Source: an uncultured Alistipes sp. (GTDB taxonomy: Bacteria; Bacteroidota; Bacteroidia; Bacteroidales; Rikenellaceae). From it: a stretch of DNA of 64,000 nt. Below, in pieces: positions 27,713-37,257 of the stretch. The first letter of the stretch is position 1; each line of letters starts with the position of its first letter. The translations under genes were made by a program, and so were the position numbers. The notes under the pieces were generated by a model, which was not told the origin of the DNA, did not search any database, and was given only the letters and a program-made list of their open reading frames with translations. Location: contig CAAGLB010000154.1 in assembly GCA_900770635.1 (NCBI GenBank), forward strand, positions 1 through 64,000. The letters are read 5' to 3'.

Positions 27713-30532
27713 ATGGAAAAGAAACTAATTGAGATAACAGGAGCAAGGGTTCACAACCTCAAGAACATAGATGTTGCCATTCCTCGTGATTCGCTCGTTG
27801 TTATAACGGGCGTATCGGGATCGGGCAAGTCGTCGTTGGCATTCGATACGATATATGCTGAGGGCCAGCGCCGCTATATGGAAACGTTGTCATCGTATGC
27901 TCGCCAGTTTGTCGGAAACATGGAGCGCCCCGATGTTGATAAGATTACTGGCCTTAGCCCTGTTGTCGCCATTGAGCAGAAGACAACTAATAAGAATCCT
28001 CGCTCTACGGTAGGCACGGTGACCGAGATTAACGACTTCTTGCGACTGATGTATGCTCGTGTTTCTACTGCTTATTCTCCGATTACGGGCGAAGAGATGG
28101 TGCGATATAGCGACGAGCAGATTCTCGATCTTATGATCAAGGGGTTTGATGGTCGTCGTGTAGCCTTTCTTGCTCCTGTGGTCAAAGGACGCAAGGGCCA
28201 CTATCGTGAGCTATTCGAGCAGATGTCGAAGCGAGGATATATCTACGCACGTATCGATGGCGAGATTGTGGAGTTCTCGGCAGGCATGAAGCTCGATAGA
28301 TATAAGATCCATACTATCGACATGGTCATTGACCGCCTTGTCGTTGGCGAAGAGCATCGTGAGCGTATGCGAACATCGCTATCCGAGGCTATGCGCCAGG
28401 GTAAGGGTACGATGCTTCTCTATGATTATGGCACTTGTGGCACTCGCTACTATTCACGCCACCTGATGTGTCCAACGACGGGTGAAGCCTTCGAGGAGCC
28501 GCAGCCACACACCTTCTCGTTTAACTCACCCAAAGGTGCATGTGCCGAGTGTAACGGCCTGGGTGAGAGGGCGGTATTCGATATGGATAAGATTGTGCCA
28601 GATACATCCTTGTCGCTTGCTGATGGGGGTATTGCGCCGCTGGGAAAGCAGCATAACAATGTGCTTTTTGCTATGCTTGAAGCCCTCGGCCATCGCTACG
28701 ATTTTACGCTGTACGATCCTATATCGACCATATCGAACGAGGGTATGAATGCCATTCTTTATGGTGATCCTGAGCCTCTTATGCTCCATGCTTCGTCGTA
28801 TGGGGTAGCTGGCGGGCGTGACATGATGTCGTGGATGGGACTCAACGAGTGGATGATGCGTGATGTAGACGAGGATTCGAAGAAGGGTGAGAAGTGGCGT
28901 GAGCAGTTTTTTGTTATGCAGAGCTGCCCTTCGTGTCATGGTACTCGTTTAAAGGCTGAGGTCGAGAACTTTCGTATCGATGGTAAGAGCATCTCGGAGG
29001 TGTCGGCAATGTCGATCCTCGAGTTTCAACAGTGGATCAATGGTGTTGAAGATAAACTTGCTGACAAACAGCGCATTATCGCACGTGACCTAATAAAGGA
29101 GATACGTGAGCGTGTGGGATTTTTGATCGATGTAGGCCTTGGCTATTTGTCGCTTTCACGTGCCTCTCGCACCATCTCGGGTGGTGAGTCGCAGCGCATA
29201 CGTCTTGCTACGCAGATAGGCTCGAAGCTTGTAAATGTATTGTACATACTCGATGAGCCAAGCATTGGTCTTCATCAACGAGATAACCAGCGACTCATCG
29301 ATAGTCTTAAACAGTTGCGTGATGCTGGTAACTCGGTAATCGTTGTTGAGCATGACGAGGATATGATGCGTGCTGCGGACCATATTATTGATGTTGGTCC
29401 TCTGGCAGGTCGTCGAGGAGGTAAAGTTGTAGCTCAAGGTAGCTTTAAGGATATATGTGATGCTCAGACTCTTACTGCTGATTACCTAACACGACGCAGA
29501 GCTATTCCTATTCCAGAAACATTGCGTGCGGGAAATGGCGAATATCTGCGTATTGTTGGTGCTAATGGTAACAATTTGAAGGGTGTTGATGTGAGCATCC
29601 CTCTCGGTAAGCTTGTGTGTATAACGGGTGTTTCGGGCTCGGGTAAGTCGTCGTTAATAAACGGCACTCTGCGTCCTATTCTTGCTCGTCATCTCTATCA
29701 CTCCTACGATCAGCCACTGCCCTATGAGCGAATTGAGGGTTTGGAGCATATCGACAAGCTTGTCGTTGTCGACCAGTCGCCAATAGGTCGCACACCTCGA
29801 AGCAACCCAGCGACATATTCCAATGTATTTGCCGACATTCGCAAGCTATTCTCCGAGACGCCCGATGCGCTTATTCGTGGTTATAAGGCGGGTAGATTCT
29901 CGTTTAATGTCAAGGGCGGACGCTGCGAGGAGTGTCGTGGCGCAGGCCATCAGACTATCGAGATGAATTTCTTGCCCGATGTGTTTGTCAAGTGCAAGAC
30001 GTGTGGTGGCAATCGCTACAACCGTGAAACTTTGGAGGTTAAATACAAGGGTAAGAGCATCAACGACGTCCTGAATATGACGATAAATATGGCCGTCGAG
30101 TTTTTTGAGAATATACCATCTATATATCAGAAACTACGTGCTATTCAGCAAGTTGGACTCGGTTACTTAACGCTCGGTCAGCCATGTACTACACTTTCGG
30201 GTGGCGAGTCGCAGCGAATAAAGTTGGCAACTGAGCTGGCTAAGCGTGACACAGGCCGAACGCTCTATATTCTCGATGAGCCAACAACGGGACTTCACTT
30301 CGAGGATATTCGTCAGCTGCTCGATGTTGTCAACCGCCTTGTGGATTGCGGTAATACGGCAATAGTCATTGAACATAACCTCGATGTGGTGAAGGCTGCC
30401 GACTGGATTATCGACATGGGGCCTGAGGGCGGACGTGATGGTGGTAGGGTTATTGCTGAGGGAACACCTCGGGATATTATATCTAATAGCGAGAGCTATA
30501 CGGGATATTACTTAAAGCAGATGTTTAAGTAG
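27713..30532 (+). CDS. uvrA: Excinuclease ABC subunit A
   Basis: 939-aa damage-recognition ATPase of nucleotide excision repair. Two ABC units are visible: Walker [10 protein letters not shown] near residue 34 and again near 641, each with SGGESQR signatures and DEPSIGLH / DEPTTGLH Walker B motifs. Zinc-finger cysteines occur in CAECNGLG (first module, with the leading pair reduced to CPTTG) and CEECRGAGH...CKTCGG (second). The start is the ATG reading [15 protein letters not shown]; the longer frame begins in the TSUP gene. It is last in its operon and followed by a hairpin. Confidence 0.97.
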   Translation: MEKKLIEITGARVHNLKNIDVAIPRDSLVVITGVSGSGKSSLAFDTIYAEGQRRYMETLSSYARQFVGNMERPDVDKITGLSPVVAIEQKTTNKNPRSTVGTVTEINDFLRLMYARVSTAYSPITGEEMVRYSDEQILDLMIKGFDGRRVAFLAPVVKGRKGHYRELFEQMSKRGYIYARIDGEIVEFSAGMKLDRYKIHTIDMVIDRLVVGEEHRERMRTSLSEAMRQGKGTMLLYDYGTCGTRYYSRHLMCPTTGEAFEEPQPHTFSFNSPKGACAECNGLGERAVFDMDKIVPDTSLSLADGGIAPLGKQHNNVLFAMLEALGHRYDFTLYDPISTISNEGMNAILYGDPEPLMLHASSYGVAGGRDMMSWMGLNEWMMRDVDEDSKKGEKWREQFFVMQSCPSCHGTRLKAEVENFRIDGKSISEVSAMSILEFQQWINGVEDKLADKQRIIARDLIKEIRERVGFLIDVGLGYLSLSRASRTISGGESQRIRLATQIGSKLVNVLYILDEPSIGLHQRDNQRLIDSLKQLRDAGNSVIVVEHDEDMMRAADHIIDVGPLAGRRGGKVVAQGSFKDICDAQTLTADYLTRRRAIPIPETLRAGNGEYLRIVGANGNNLKGVDVSIPLGKLVCITGVSGSGKSSLINGTLRPILARHLYHSYDQPLPYERIEGLEHIDKLVVVDQSPIGRTPRSNPATYSNVFADIRKLFSETPDALIRGYKAGRFSFNVKGGRCEECRGAGHQTIEMNFLPDVFVKCKTCGGNRYNRETLEVKYKGKSINDVLNMTINMAVEFFENIPSIYQKLRAIQQVGLGYLTLGQPCTTLSGGESQRIKLATELAKRDTGRTLYILDEPTTGLHFEDIRQLLDVVNRLVDCGNTAIVIEHNLDVVKAADWIIDMGPEGGRDGGRVIAEGTPRDIISNSESYTGYYLKQMFK

Positions 30533-30535
30533 TTT

Positions 30536-30559
30536 AAGGCGGTCGGTTGATCGCCTTTT
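30536..30559 (+). terminator. Terminator after uvrA
   Basis: Nine-base arms AAGGCGGTC / GATCGCCTT with one G-U pair, GGTT loop, T run, immediately after the uvrA stop. Confidence 0.72.
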
Positions 30560-30672
30560 CTGTTTCTTCATAAGCTGTTAGCTCGTCGACGTATGGCTAA
30601 CGCAGGTTGTTTGGCATATTAGTTGTGTTGGTGATTGGCGAAAGATAGGTTTAACCTCTAATTAAAACAGTT

Positions 30673-31992
30673 ATGAAACTATTTAAACAACCGCTAATCA
30701 TTGCCGCAGCTGTTGTTGCGATGACGACAGCAGCAACAGCGCAAACAACAAATCGTGATGATAGATACTCGCCATCTATCTACACCTCAGCATCAGCTGA
30801 CGCACACAAACATCATGATAACAAGTCGCATAAGCGCACGATGAGCGACTTTGCTGAGACGGAGCGTGTTGGCCATCGAGAGTTGAGCAACCCTCAGTTT
30901 ATCTTTGCCTCGCCCGATAACCGCTTTGCGTTGGCCATAGGTGGCTTCGTCAACCTACGCACGAGCTACGACTTCGACGGTGCAGTGAACAACATCGACT
31001 TTGTGCCGTATGATATCCCCATGTCGAAGGGCTATGCGTCGCAGCAGCGAATAATGATGGATGCGTCGACCTCTCGCCTATATCTCAAGGCTGTGGTCAA
31101 TAGCAGTGCGTTAGGTCGCATCGTGGTGTTTAGCGACATGGACTTTCGTGGTGGCGCCGAATTCTCCTATCTGCCACGCTTGCGCTCGGCCTATGTTCAG
31201 TTTAAGGGCCTTACCATAGGTCGTGATGTGACAACCTTCTGTGACCTCGATGCAGCGCCACGAACCATTGATTTTCAGGGACCTAACGCCTATAACTTCT
31301 CGTTCAACGAGATGATACGCTATGAGTACCACTCTCGCATGGGTTTGAGCTTTGGTATTGCTGCTGAGCGACCTGTGGTGAATGCCACTTATGGCGACAG
31401 CTACTCCGAGATTATGCAGCGTGTGCCCGATGGCATTGCCTATTTCCAGTATCAATTCGGTCGTGAACGCCAGAGCCATCTTCGCATTTCGGGTGTTATT
31501 CGTGACATGTACTTGCACGATAATACCAATGGCGAGAATACTACACGTGTGGGCTGGGGTGTGCAGCTAAGCGGTCATATCGGCATAACAGAGTGGGTTG
31601 ATGTCTACATGAATGGTGTATATGGCAAGGGTATAACACCTTATATTCAGGACCTTACAGGCTCGCCATACGACATGGCTTTTAATCCCGATAAGCCTAC
31701 CGAGCTGCGTGTGCCAACAATGTGGGGATGGCAGGCGGCTGCTCAGGTCAACATCGTGCCACAAAAGTTCTGGGTTGCTGGCGGTTATTCCGAAGTAGGA
31801 CTCGATAAGGAGCATGGATTTGTCAACGATGCTCAGTATAAGAAGGGTAGCTACATCTTTGGCAATGCCTTCTATAAGCTGACTCCCAACCTCACCTTTG
31901 CGCTTGAGTATCTGCATGGCACACGACGCAATATGAGCGATGATCTCAACTCGGCCAACCGTCTAAGCGTCATGGCTCAGTATAACTTCTAA
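30673..31992 (+). CDS. Outer-membrane porin-like beta-barrel protein
   Basis: 439-aa protein with a signal peptide (residues 1-24, ends TAATAQ), a short polar linker, and then alternating amphipathic strands to a C-terminal aromatic end (LSVMAQYNF), as expected for a large outer-membrane barrel. The start of the barrel, FALAIGGFVNLRTSYDF, resembles porins of the DcaP/OprO-like type. Substrate unknown. A strong terminator follows, so it appears monocistronic. No promoter match was seen in the 140 bp upstream. Confidence 0.72.
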   Translation: MKLFKQPLIIAAAVVAMTTAATAQTTNRDDRYSPSIYTSASADAHKHHDNKSHKRTMSDFAETERVGHRELSNPQFIFASPDNRFALAIGGFVNLRTSYDFDGAVNNIDFVPYDIPMSKGYASQQRIMMDASTSRLYLKAVVNSSALGRIVVFSDMDFRGGAEFSYLPRLRSAYVQFKGLTIGRDVTTFCDLDAAPRTIDFQGPNAYNFSFNEMIRYEYHSRMGLSFGIAAERPVVNATYGDSYSEIMQRVPDGIAYFQYQFGRERQSHLRISGVIRDMYLHDNTNGENTTRVGWGVQLSGHIGITEWVDVYMNGVYGKGITPYIQDLTGSPYDMAFNPDKPTELRVPTMWGWQAAAQVNIVPQKFWVAGGYSEVGLDKEHGFVNDAQYKKGSYIFGNAFYKLTPNLTFALEYLHGTRRNMSDDLNSANRLSVMAQYNF

Positions 31993-32010
31993 ATCTATAT
32001 TATATATAGT

Positions 32011-32046
32011 ATGCGGCATCCCCTCAAGGAGTGCCGCATTTTTTTT
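32011..32046 (+). terminator. Terminator after the porin gene
   Basis: Perfect 8-bp arms ATGCGGCA / TGCCGCAT, 13-nt loop, then seven Ts. Confidence 0.85.
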
Positions 32047-32079
32047 GCTTAATTTTACAAAAAAATGCATGTGTGATGT

Positions 32080-32087
32080 TATATTTG
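32080..32087 (+). promoter_or_regulatory. -7 element for the ECF sigma operon
   Basis: TATATTTG (TAnnTTTG) 46 bp before the sigma-factor start; no TTTG at the usual -33 distance. Confidence 0.5.
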
Positions 32088-32133
32088 CGTAAGTTATTCG
32101 TTATATAGATAAACAACCCAAACAACAAAGAGT

Positions 32134-32649
32134 TTGAATACCGAGACAGAATATATAACCCTTGTGGCCCGAATGCGTGATACCGTATATCGCTTGGCTC
32201 GAAGCATCCTTACGAATGATGCTGAGGCCGAGGATGTTGCACAAGATGTATTCGAAAAGGTGTGGCGAATACGTGACTCGATACTTCGAAGCGACTACCC
32301 ACGAGCCTATGTCTGTCGCATAGCGCATAACCTTGCTATAGATCGCCAGAGGGAGAGGGTGCGTAAGTGTGGGATGGAGATTGTTGAACGGGGTGATATG
32401 CTCAGCGATGGCAATGTTTCGTCGAATATCAAGGATATGGCCACACTCACGCTCGACCTTATCGGTAGGCTTCCTGAAAAGCAACGTACGGCGATTCATC
32501 TGCGAGATGTCGAGGGATATGAAATAGAGGAGATTGCCCAGGTTGTGGAGGGTGATGAGAATAGCGTAAGGATGAACTTGTCGAGAGCACGAAAAACGAT
32601 ACGTGAACAATTAACGATTATTATGAACTATGGAGTTAAACGAGATTAA
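32134..32649 (+). CDS. ECF-type RNA polymerase sigma factor
   Basis: 171-aa sigma-70 family protein of the ECF class. Region 2 is at about residues 12-80 (DAEAEDVAQDVFEKVWRIR, PRAYVCRIAHNLAIDRQR) and region 4 at about 110-160 (LPEKQRTAIHLRDVEGYEIEEIAQV). The frame needs a TTG start at 32134 to keep the usual dozen residues before region 2; an ATG at 32173 would trim them. It overlaps the next gene by 20 bp, consistent with a coupled sigma/anti-sigma pair. Confidence 0.9.
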   Translation: MNTETEYITLVARMRDTVYRLARSILTNDAEAEDVAQDVFEKVWRIRDSILRSDYPRAYVCRIAHNLAIDRQRERVRKCGMEIVERGDMLSDGNVSSNIKDMATLTLDLIGRLPEKQRTAIHLRDVEGYEIEEIAQVVEGDENSVRMNLSRARKTIREQLTIIMNYGVKRD

Positions 32650-33127
32650 TAGACTCATTGATAAGTATTTTGATGGTGACAGCTCACGTGAAGATGAGTT
32701 GGTGTTAGCGAAATATTTCTCAGAAACTGAGGAGTTGCCCGATGAACTACTTGGGGTTAAGGCAATGTTTGACTCGCTTCATACGCTAAGCCAAGTAACA
32801 TCAAAAACCGAGGTGGCCAAGCCAAAGATGGTGAAGATGCAGCCGTCGATATGGTTGGCGAGGTATGGCAAACGCATAGGTATGGGGGTGGCTGCCTCTG
32901 TGGCGTTGATAATCTCTCTAATCTCAATCTTTGGTGCTAATGATGCTGATGTGAGCGTTGAGCCTCAAATGAGCTTCATTTGCTATGTTGATGGCAATGC
33001 TGTTGAAGATTGGACGGTAGCCCAGGCTGAAACTGATAGAATACTAAGCGGTGTTGCGAGCAATATGCAGCAGGCTCTTGCAAATATAAATATGATACAA
33101 ATAACAGCGCTGAAACATAACAACTAA
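32630..33127 (+). CDS. Probable anti-sigma membrane protein
   Basis: 165-aa protein with an acidic N-terminal cytoplasmic part (LIDKYFDGDSSREDELVLAKYF, like other Bacteroidota anti-sigma N-termini), one transmembrane helix at about residues 80-102 (GVAASVALIISLISIF), and a short periplasmic tail. Its 20-bp overlap with the ECF sigma gene and single-span topology support an anti-sigma role. No FecR or zinc-finger motif is visible, so the family is not named. Confidence 0.7.
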   Translation: MELNEINRLIDKYFDGDSSREDELVLAKYFSETEELPDELLGVKAMFDSLHTLSQVTSKTEVAKPKMVKMQPSIWLARYGKRIGMGVAASVALIISLISIFGANDADVSVEPQMSFICYVDGNAVEDWTVAQAETDRILSGVASNMQQALANINMIQITALKHNN

Positions 33128-33145
33128 CCTAAAAAAATGCTTTAT

Positions 33146-33994
33146 ATGAAACGACTATCTATGCTTATATCAGCCTTGATGATTGTATTTTCTGCCTCAG
33201 CGCAGCAACCTGACTCATCGGCGAATACTATCTATATAGGCGATGGTACAGATACATCCATCTCAACACGCAATGGAAATATATCTCTTTCGCTTGCGGG
33301 TATGAACCTGGAGTTTGGTAATGAAAATAGCAATGCGGGTAGCGTAAAGAGTATCTCTACAGAGAATCCACGTGTTACATTTAGTGCTTTCGAGGTTCGC
33401 AACACTGACCACCTTGCGTTGTTGGAGGTTGGTGTCAACACTCTGGTGAATACAGATTATTCTATGTATTCTAAAGAGGAGGCTGCAATGCTTCCATTTG
33501 GAAATCGAAAATCAGTATATTTTGCGATTAATCTGTTGTCAATGGATGTTGCGCTCAATAAGAGAGGTACATGGAGTTTTAATATGGGATTTGGCTTTAG
33601 CTGTGAGCGCTATACATTTGCAGGACCCTACTCAATGCAGTATGTCGATGGTATGATGCGTCCTACAAGACTTGAGGGCAATATCAAGAAGTCGCAACTA
33701 GGTGTGGATTATATACATATGCCATTTCTTATCAACTGGAACTTTAGTAAGAAGTTTTTTGTGGCAGCAGGTGTTAACCTCGATATTGGAATGAATGACT
33801 TTCTACGATATAAGAAGCCTTTAACCACCATTGCTCGAACAGTAACGATAAATCCTATTCAGTTGGGTGCAACAGTGCGCATGGGATATGGTAAGTTATA
33901 CGGCTTTGTTAACTACTCGTTTATGGAGATGTTTAAGAGCGGTACTGGCCCTAAGGCTAATAGGTTCTCTGCGGGTGTAGGCTTGTTCTTCTAA
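33146..33994 (+). CDS. Outer-membrane beta-barrel protein
   Basis: 282-aa protein with a signal peptide (MKRLSMLISALMIVFSASAQ), a short N-terminal passenger, and repeated amphipathic strands ending in a C-terminal aromatic residue (SAGVGLFF), as in small outer-membrane beta-barrels (porin-family or OmpA-barrel-like). The ATG at 33146 was preferred over 33137 because the sibling genes share the same leader around it. It lies third in the ECF operon. Confidence 0.75.
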   Translation: MKRLSMLISALMIVFSASAQQPDSSANTIYIGDGTDTSISTRNGNISLSLAGMNLEFGNENSNAGSVKSISTENPRVTFSAFEVRNTDHLALLEVGVNTLVNTDYSMYSKEEAAMLPFGNRKSVYFAINLLSMDVALNKRGTWSFNMGFGFSCERYTFAGPYSMQYVDGMMRPTRLEGNIKKSQLGVDYIHMPFLINWNFSKKFFVAAGVNLDIGMNDFLRYKKPLTTIARTVTINPIQLGATVRMGYGKLYGFVNYSFMEMFKSGTGPKANRFSAGVGLFF

Positions 33995-34006
33995 AATTTG
34001 GTTGAT

Positions 34007-34459
34007 ATGAAACGATTTATATTGCTCATAATGTTGTTGTTGCCTATTGTGGCAAATGCACAAGTCGATCCATTGGCTCCTCTTGTTGAGAAATATTCGT
34101 CGATGAAAAAGTGTTCTACGGTTGTTTTGTCGAGGGAGATGCTCGAAAGCATGGGTGTTGATGCCGATGTGGAGTATATGCAAGTAGTGGCTGTTGAAAA
34201 TCCTGAGCTCATCAGTGAGTTTAAGGCGGAGATTGAGCGCATAGCTAAGGGATACTCGTTGCTCATGAGTGTGAATAACGAGGGTAGCAATGTGAAGATC
34301 TATCGGGTGACGCAGGTTTTTAAGTCGGAGAGCGGTGCTAAGCGTCAGCAGCAACAAGAGTTTTTGATATTCTGTATTAACGAAAAAGAGGGTGTGGCAG
34401 TGCGCATTGTTGGTAACGATATCAAGCTTAGTGAAGCTACATCGCTTATAGGATTGTGA
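34007..34459 (+). CDS. DUF4252 domain protein, copy 1
   Basis: 150-aa exported protein: signal peptide MKRFILLIMLLLPIVANAQ, then a DUF4252 pattern with a segment on a strand-helix start (KCSTVVLSREMLESMG), a VVAVENPEL turn, and a conserved end. DUF4252 proteins are Bacteroidota periplasmic or lipoprotein-like units often encoded in series with ECF sigma factors. Function unknown. It lies 12 bp after the barrel gene. Confidence 0.78.
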   Translation: MKRFILLIMLLLPIVANAQVDPLAPLVEKYSSMKKCSTVVLSREMLESMGVDADVEYMQVVAVENPELISEFKAEIERIAKGYSLLMSVNNEGSNVKIYRVTQVFKSESGAKRQQQQEFLIFCINEKEGVAVRIVGNDIKLSEATSLIGL

Positions 34460-34475
34460 TGATAAATTAGTTTAT

Positions 34476-34952
34476 ATGGCACTACTTATAATATTGATTG
34501 CCTTGCTATTTCCTGCTGTTAGCTCAGCTCAGATTCCAGCTGTTGAGCGACTTGGTAACGAGGCTTCGAAGCAGAAGGATGTTGAGTATGAGAGCGTGGG
34601 AAGTTTTATGCTCGGAATGGCATCTACGTTTGCCGACAAGGAGCAGCGCAGCACATTTGCAATGCTTAAACATATCGACCTCATCGAGTGTCGTAATGCG
34701 GGCTATGAGCAAACGTTGGAGAGTCGCACAATGACCATCATTAATAGCATCGGAGCTAAGTTCCTGGCGTCGTCAACCGACGAACGAGGTCGCAACGATG
34801 TCTATATACTCAAAAGTGGCAACACGGTAAGCGAGGTGATAATCATCACTCACGGCAAGAGTGGTGGGCTGGCCGTAGTGGCCATGTCGGGGACTATCCC
34901 CTACGAGCGACTTGGCGAGCTGTCGAAGTTGGGGCCACCAGATAGAAAGTAA
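34476..34952 (+). CDS. DUF4252 domain protein, copy 2 (diverged)
   Basis: 158-aa exported protein, signal peptide ALLIILIALLFPAVSSAQ. The core (FMLGMASTFADKEQR, HIDLIECRNAG, VSEVIIITHG) fits DUF4252, more typically than its neighbours. Unlike the flanking copies, its signal peptide lacks the positively charged start: where copies 1 and 3 read MKRF it reads MALL, and no alternative in-frame start exists before the upstream stop. The DNA leader is otherwise similar. Confidence 0.75.
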   Translation: MALLIILIALLFPAVSSAQIPAVERLGNEASKQKDVEYESVGSFMLGMASTFADKEQRSTFAMLKHIDLIECRNAGYEQTLESRTMTIINSIGAKFLASSTDERGRNDVYILKSGNTVSEVIIITHGKSGGLAVVAMSGTIPYERLGELSKLGPPDRK

Positions 34953-34970
34953 ACTTAAATTATGATTGAT

Positions 34971-35429
34971 ATGAAACGATTTATTTTAATGATTATCACG
35001 CTTTTGCCAATTAGTGCAATGGCTCAAATTCCTGAGATTAGCAAGCTTGCTGATAGCTATGCGCAGACCGATGGCATAACAGTGGTAAACCTTACGAGTG
35101 AGATGCTTAAGATGGCTAATGTCGATGAGGCTGCGATGGGTGTTGATCTTGAAAGTCTAATTATTATCACGGCAGAGGATGGTAAAAAAGCAAAAGTGCT
35201 GAAGAAACAAGCCGCAAAAATTATTGCAAAACTTAAGCTAAATTCGCTATGCGGCTTTGAGTATGAGGGTGTAGTTGTAGAGGTTTTTATGACCGACTCA
35301 ACAGCTCAACCTGCCGATGTTGTGATAACCATATCAGGCGAGTTTGAGGAGGCTGCGCTAATTGATGTTACCGGTAATTTCACCGAGGCGCAAATAGCTC
35401 AGCTCATCGAGAACTTTGGCGGTATGTAG
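34971..35429 (+). CDS. DUF4252 domain protein, copy 3
   Basis: 152-aa exported protein. The signal peptide MKRFILMIITLLPISAMAQ is nearly that of copy 1, and so is the following layout (VVNLTSEMLKMANVD, IIITAEDGKKAKVL). Copies 1 and 3 are therefore closest relatives with the diverged copy 2 between them. It is the last gene of the ECF operon and is followed by a strong terminator. Confidence 0.77.
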   Translation: MKRFILMIITLLPISAMAQIPEISKLADSYAQTDGITVVNLTSEMLKMANVDEAAMGVDLESLIIITAEDGKKAKVLKKQAAKIIAKLKLNSLCGFEYEGVVVEVFMTDSTAQPADVVITISGEFEEAALIDVTGNFTEAQIAQLIENFGGM

Positions 35430-35450
35430 CATTTATATAAGTATATCTTG

Positions 35451-35484
35451 GAAAAAGTCGTGCATCATCGTGTACGGCTTTTTC
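35451..35484 (+). terminator. Terminator of the ECF/DUF4252 operon
   Basis: Fourteen-base arms GAAAAAGTCGTGCA / TGTACGGCTTTTTC (two G-U pairs), 6-nt loop, 22 bp after the last DUF4252 stop. Confidence 0.8.
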
Positions 35485-35525
35485 TCCATATCGCAGTCAG
35501 TATCAAACAAATTACTATCAGCATA

Positions 35526-35556
35526 TTGCAACTATCGACTTTGTTTTGTATCTTTG
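35526..35556 (+). promoter_or_regulatory. Promoter directly before the CapA-like gene
   Basis: TTG (35526-35528), 20-bp spacer, TATCTTTG (35549-35556). The box ends 5 nt before the ATG, so the message would have almost no leader. Confidence 0.6.
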
Positions 35557-35561
35557 TGATT

Positions 35562-36638
35562 ATGAAAACTATATACCATACTATCTCAATGCTTTTTGTG
35601 CTCTGCGCACTTGTGGCATGCGGCAATGTCGACTCTGTGTATGAGGCCAAAGAGGAGGTTCAACCCATTATTCACACCGATACAATACGGCTGATGTTTG
35701 GTGGCGACCTTATGCAGCACATACCTCAGATAAGGGCGGCACGAAGGTCGGATGGTAGCTTCGACTACACCCAATCATTCGAATACGTAGCTCCAATGTT
35801 CCGCAATGCCGATGTCGCCGTTGTCAACCTCGAAACGACGCTAACGACACAAGGCGATTATAGCGGCTTTCCACGTTTTGCTGCGCCTGTCGAGTTAGCT
35901 GATGCAATGGTTGAGATGGGCATAGATATAGCGCTGTTAGCCAATAATCATTGCTGCGATAGGAATGCTCGTGGCATAGACTCGACAATAGAGCAACTCA
36001 CTATGCGCAACATAGCCCATACGGGAGCATTCGCTGGCGATGAGGATTATGCTAAAAACAATATACAGTACTTCGATTCCAAAAGTGTAAGGTTTGCTTT
36101 GGTTAACTATACCTATGGAACAAACGGAATCCCTGTGCCTAAGGGTAAGCGTGTAAATATTATTAATAAAGAGCAGATTAAACGAGATATATCAACTATT
36201 AATAGAGATAGTGTCGACTGCATAATTGCCTGCATGCACTGGGGTGTAGAGTATCAGCGTCGCCCAAATGCCGAGCAGAAAGACCTTGCTAACATGCTGC
36301 ATGAGTTGGGTGTCGACATAGTTATCGGTAGCCACCCACACGTTGTGCAGCCATACGAAGCATCTGCCGATAGGGTGGCATTCTACTCATTGGGCAACTT
36401 GGTGTCGAACCAACGAAAGCGCTACACCAATGGTGGCATCATAGCCGAGGTGAACATTATCCGCTGCGACACTGTAGATAGGCTGTCGTATAGCGCTCAT
36501 GCTCACCCCGTTCACGTTGTGCGTCCTGGCTATCGCATTGTTCCTTGCTCTATTGGCGACACACTTAAAATGTCGAGCAGCGCACGTGCGGCCTACGATC
36601 TTTTTATGGCCGACACAGAACGTCTGCTTGCTATGTAG
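35562..36638 (+). CDS. CapA-family (poly-gamma-glutamate capsule-like) lipoprotein
   Basis: 358-aa lipoprotein: signal and lipobox LVAC with Cys20, then a calcineurin-like metallophosphatase fold of the CapA/PGA_cap family: GGDLMQHIPQI, VVNLETTLT, LLANNHCCDRNARGI, CMHWGVEYQRRP and IVIGSHPHVVQP. Members take part in poly-gamma-glutamate or capsule formation but many have unknown substrate. The ATG at 35562 was chosen because it gives a lipoprotein signal; the frame extends upstream into the terminator. It converges with the DUF4251 gene with only 2 bp between. Confidence 0.88.
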   Translation: MKTIYHTISMLFVLCALVACGNVDSVYEAKEEVQPIIHTDTIRLMFGGDLMQHIPQIRAARRSDGSFDYTQSFEYVAPMFRNADVAVVNLETTLTTQGDYSGFPRFAAPVELADAMVEMGIDIALLANNHCCDRNARGIDSTIEQLTMRNIAHTGAFAGDEDYAKNNIQYFDSKSVRFALVNYTYGTNGIPVPKGKRVNIINKEQIKRDISTINRDSVDCIIACMHWGVEYQRRPNAEQKDLANMLHELGVDIVIGSHPHVVQPYEASADRVAFYSLGNLVSNQRKRYTNGGIIAEVNIIRCDTVDRLSYSAHAHPVHVVRPGYRIVPCSIGDTLKMSSSARAAYDLFMADTERLLAM

Positions 36639-36640
36639 AG

Positions 36641-37201
36641 CTATATCCCCATGATGTTGCCGCTATACTGCACGCTATTGTAGAATGGTGAGGATAGTGT
36701 CAGCATAGCACCGCCATAGTGCGAGTAAATCTCGAGAGAAAATGTGTAGTCGGTTGACGAGTACATCGTCGACTGAAATGTTATGTGCCAACCATCGCTC
36801 ACCTCTTCAATATTATAACCACGAACGGATGTTAAAACGTAGTTAAATAACACAGGGTAATATGGTGGTGTATAGCCTTTTAGGAATGGTAAGCAAACAT
36901 CAACTTCACTTCCCATAACGACCAATTCGTAGCACGGATTCGCCAGGTTGCGCATCATGCCAGCAGGCAGTTGTTGCATGGTTTGTGGCACGAATCTGAA
37001 ATGATTTGTATTGACCAACGAGTCTAAATGTCGGTCATAGGCGGCGAGTCGTTGCACTCGCTTCTCGCGACGAGCCTCACGCTTAGCCTCTCGGTCGATA
37101 GCCTCGGCTTGCTGATTGTCGCCCTGAGCATCACCACTAATCGCAAAGAGCATAGTGGCGAGGAGCGCACACACCATAACAATAATTACTGAACGTCTCA
37201 T
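36641..37201 (-). CDS. DUF4251 domain protein
   Basis: 186-aa exported protein: signal peptide about residues 1-26, then a charged Lys/Arg/Glu-rich helix (REAKREARREKRVQRL), then a DUF4251 domain beginning FRFVPQTMQQLP, with VCLPFLKGYTPPYYP and an end of TLSSPFYNSVQYSG. DUF4251 is a Bacteroidota periplasmic family of unknown function. Two starts (37207 and 37201) are equally possible. It is the last of the minus-strand run from DUF4836. Confidence 0.82.
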   Translation of the reverse strand: MRRSVIIVMVCALLATMLFAISGDAQGDNQQAEAIDREAKREARREKRVQRLAAYDRHLDSLVNTNHFRFVPQTMQQLPAGMMRNLANPCYELVVMGSEVDVCLPFLKGYTPPYYPVLFNYVLTSVRGYNIEEVSDGWHITFQSTMYSSTDYTFSLEIYSHYGGAMLTLSSPFYNSVQYSGNIMGI

Positions 37202-37257
37202 AGGCATAATGATTTATGCCTATGCCATGAGCAACTATTGAGCCAAAGTTTTGGTGC

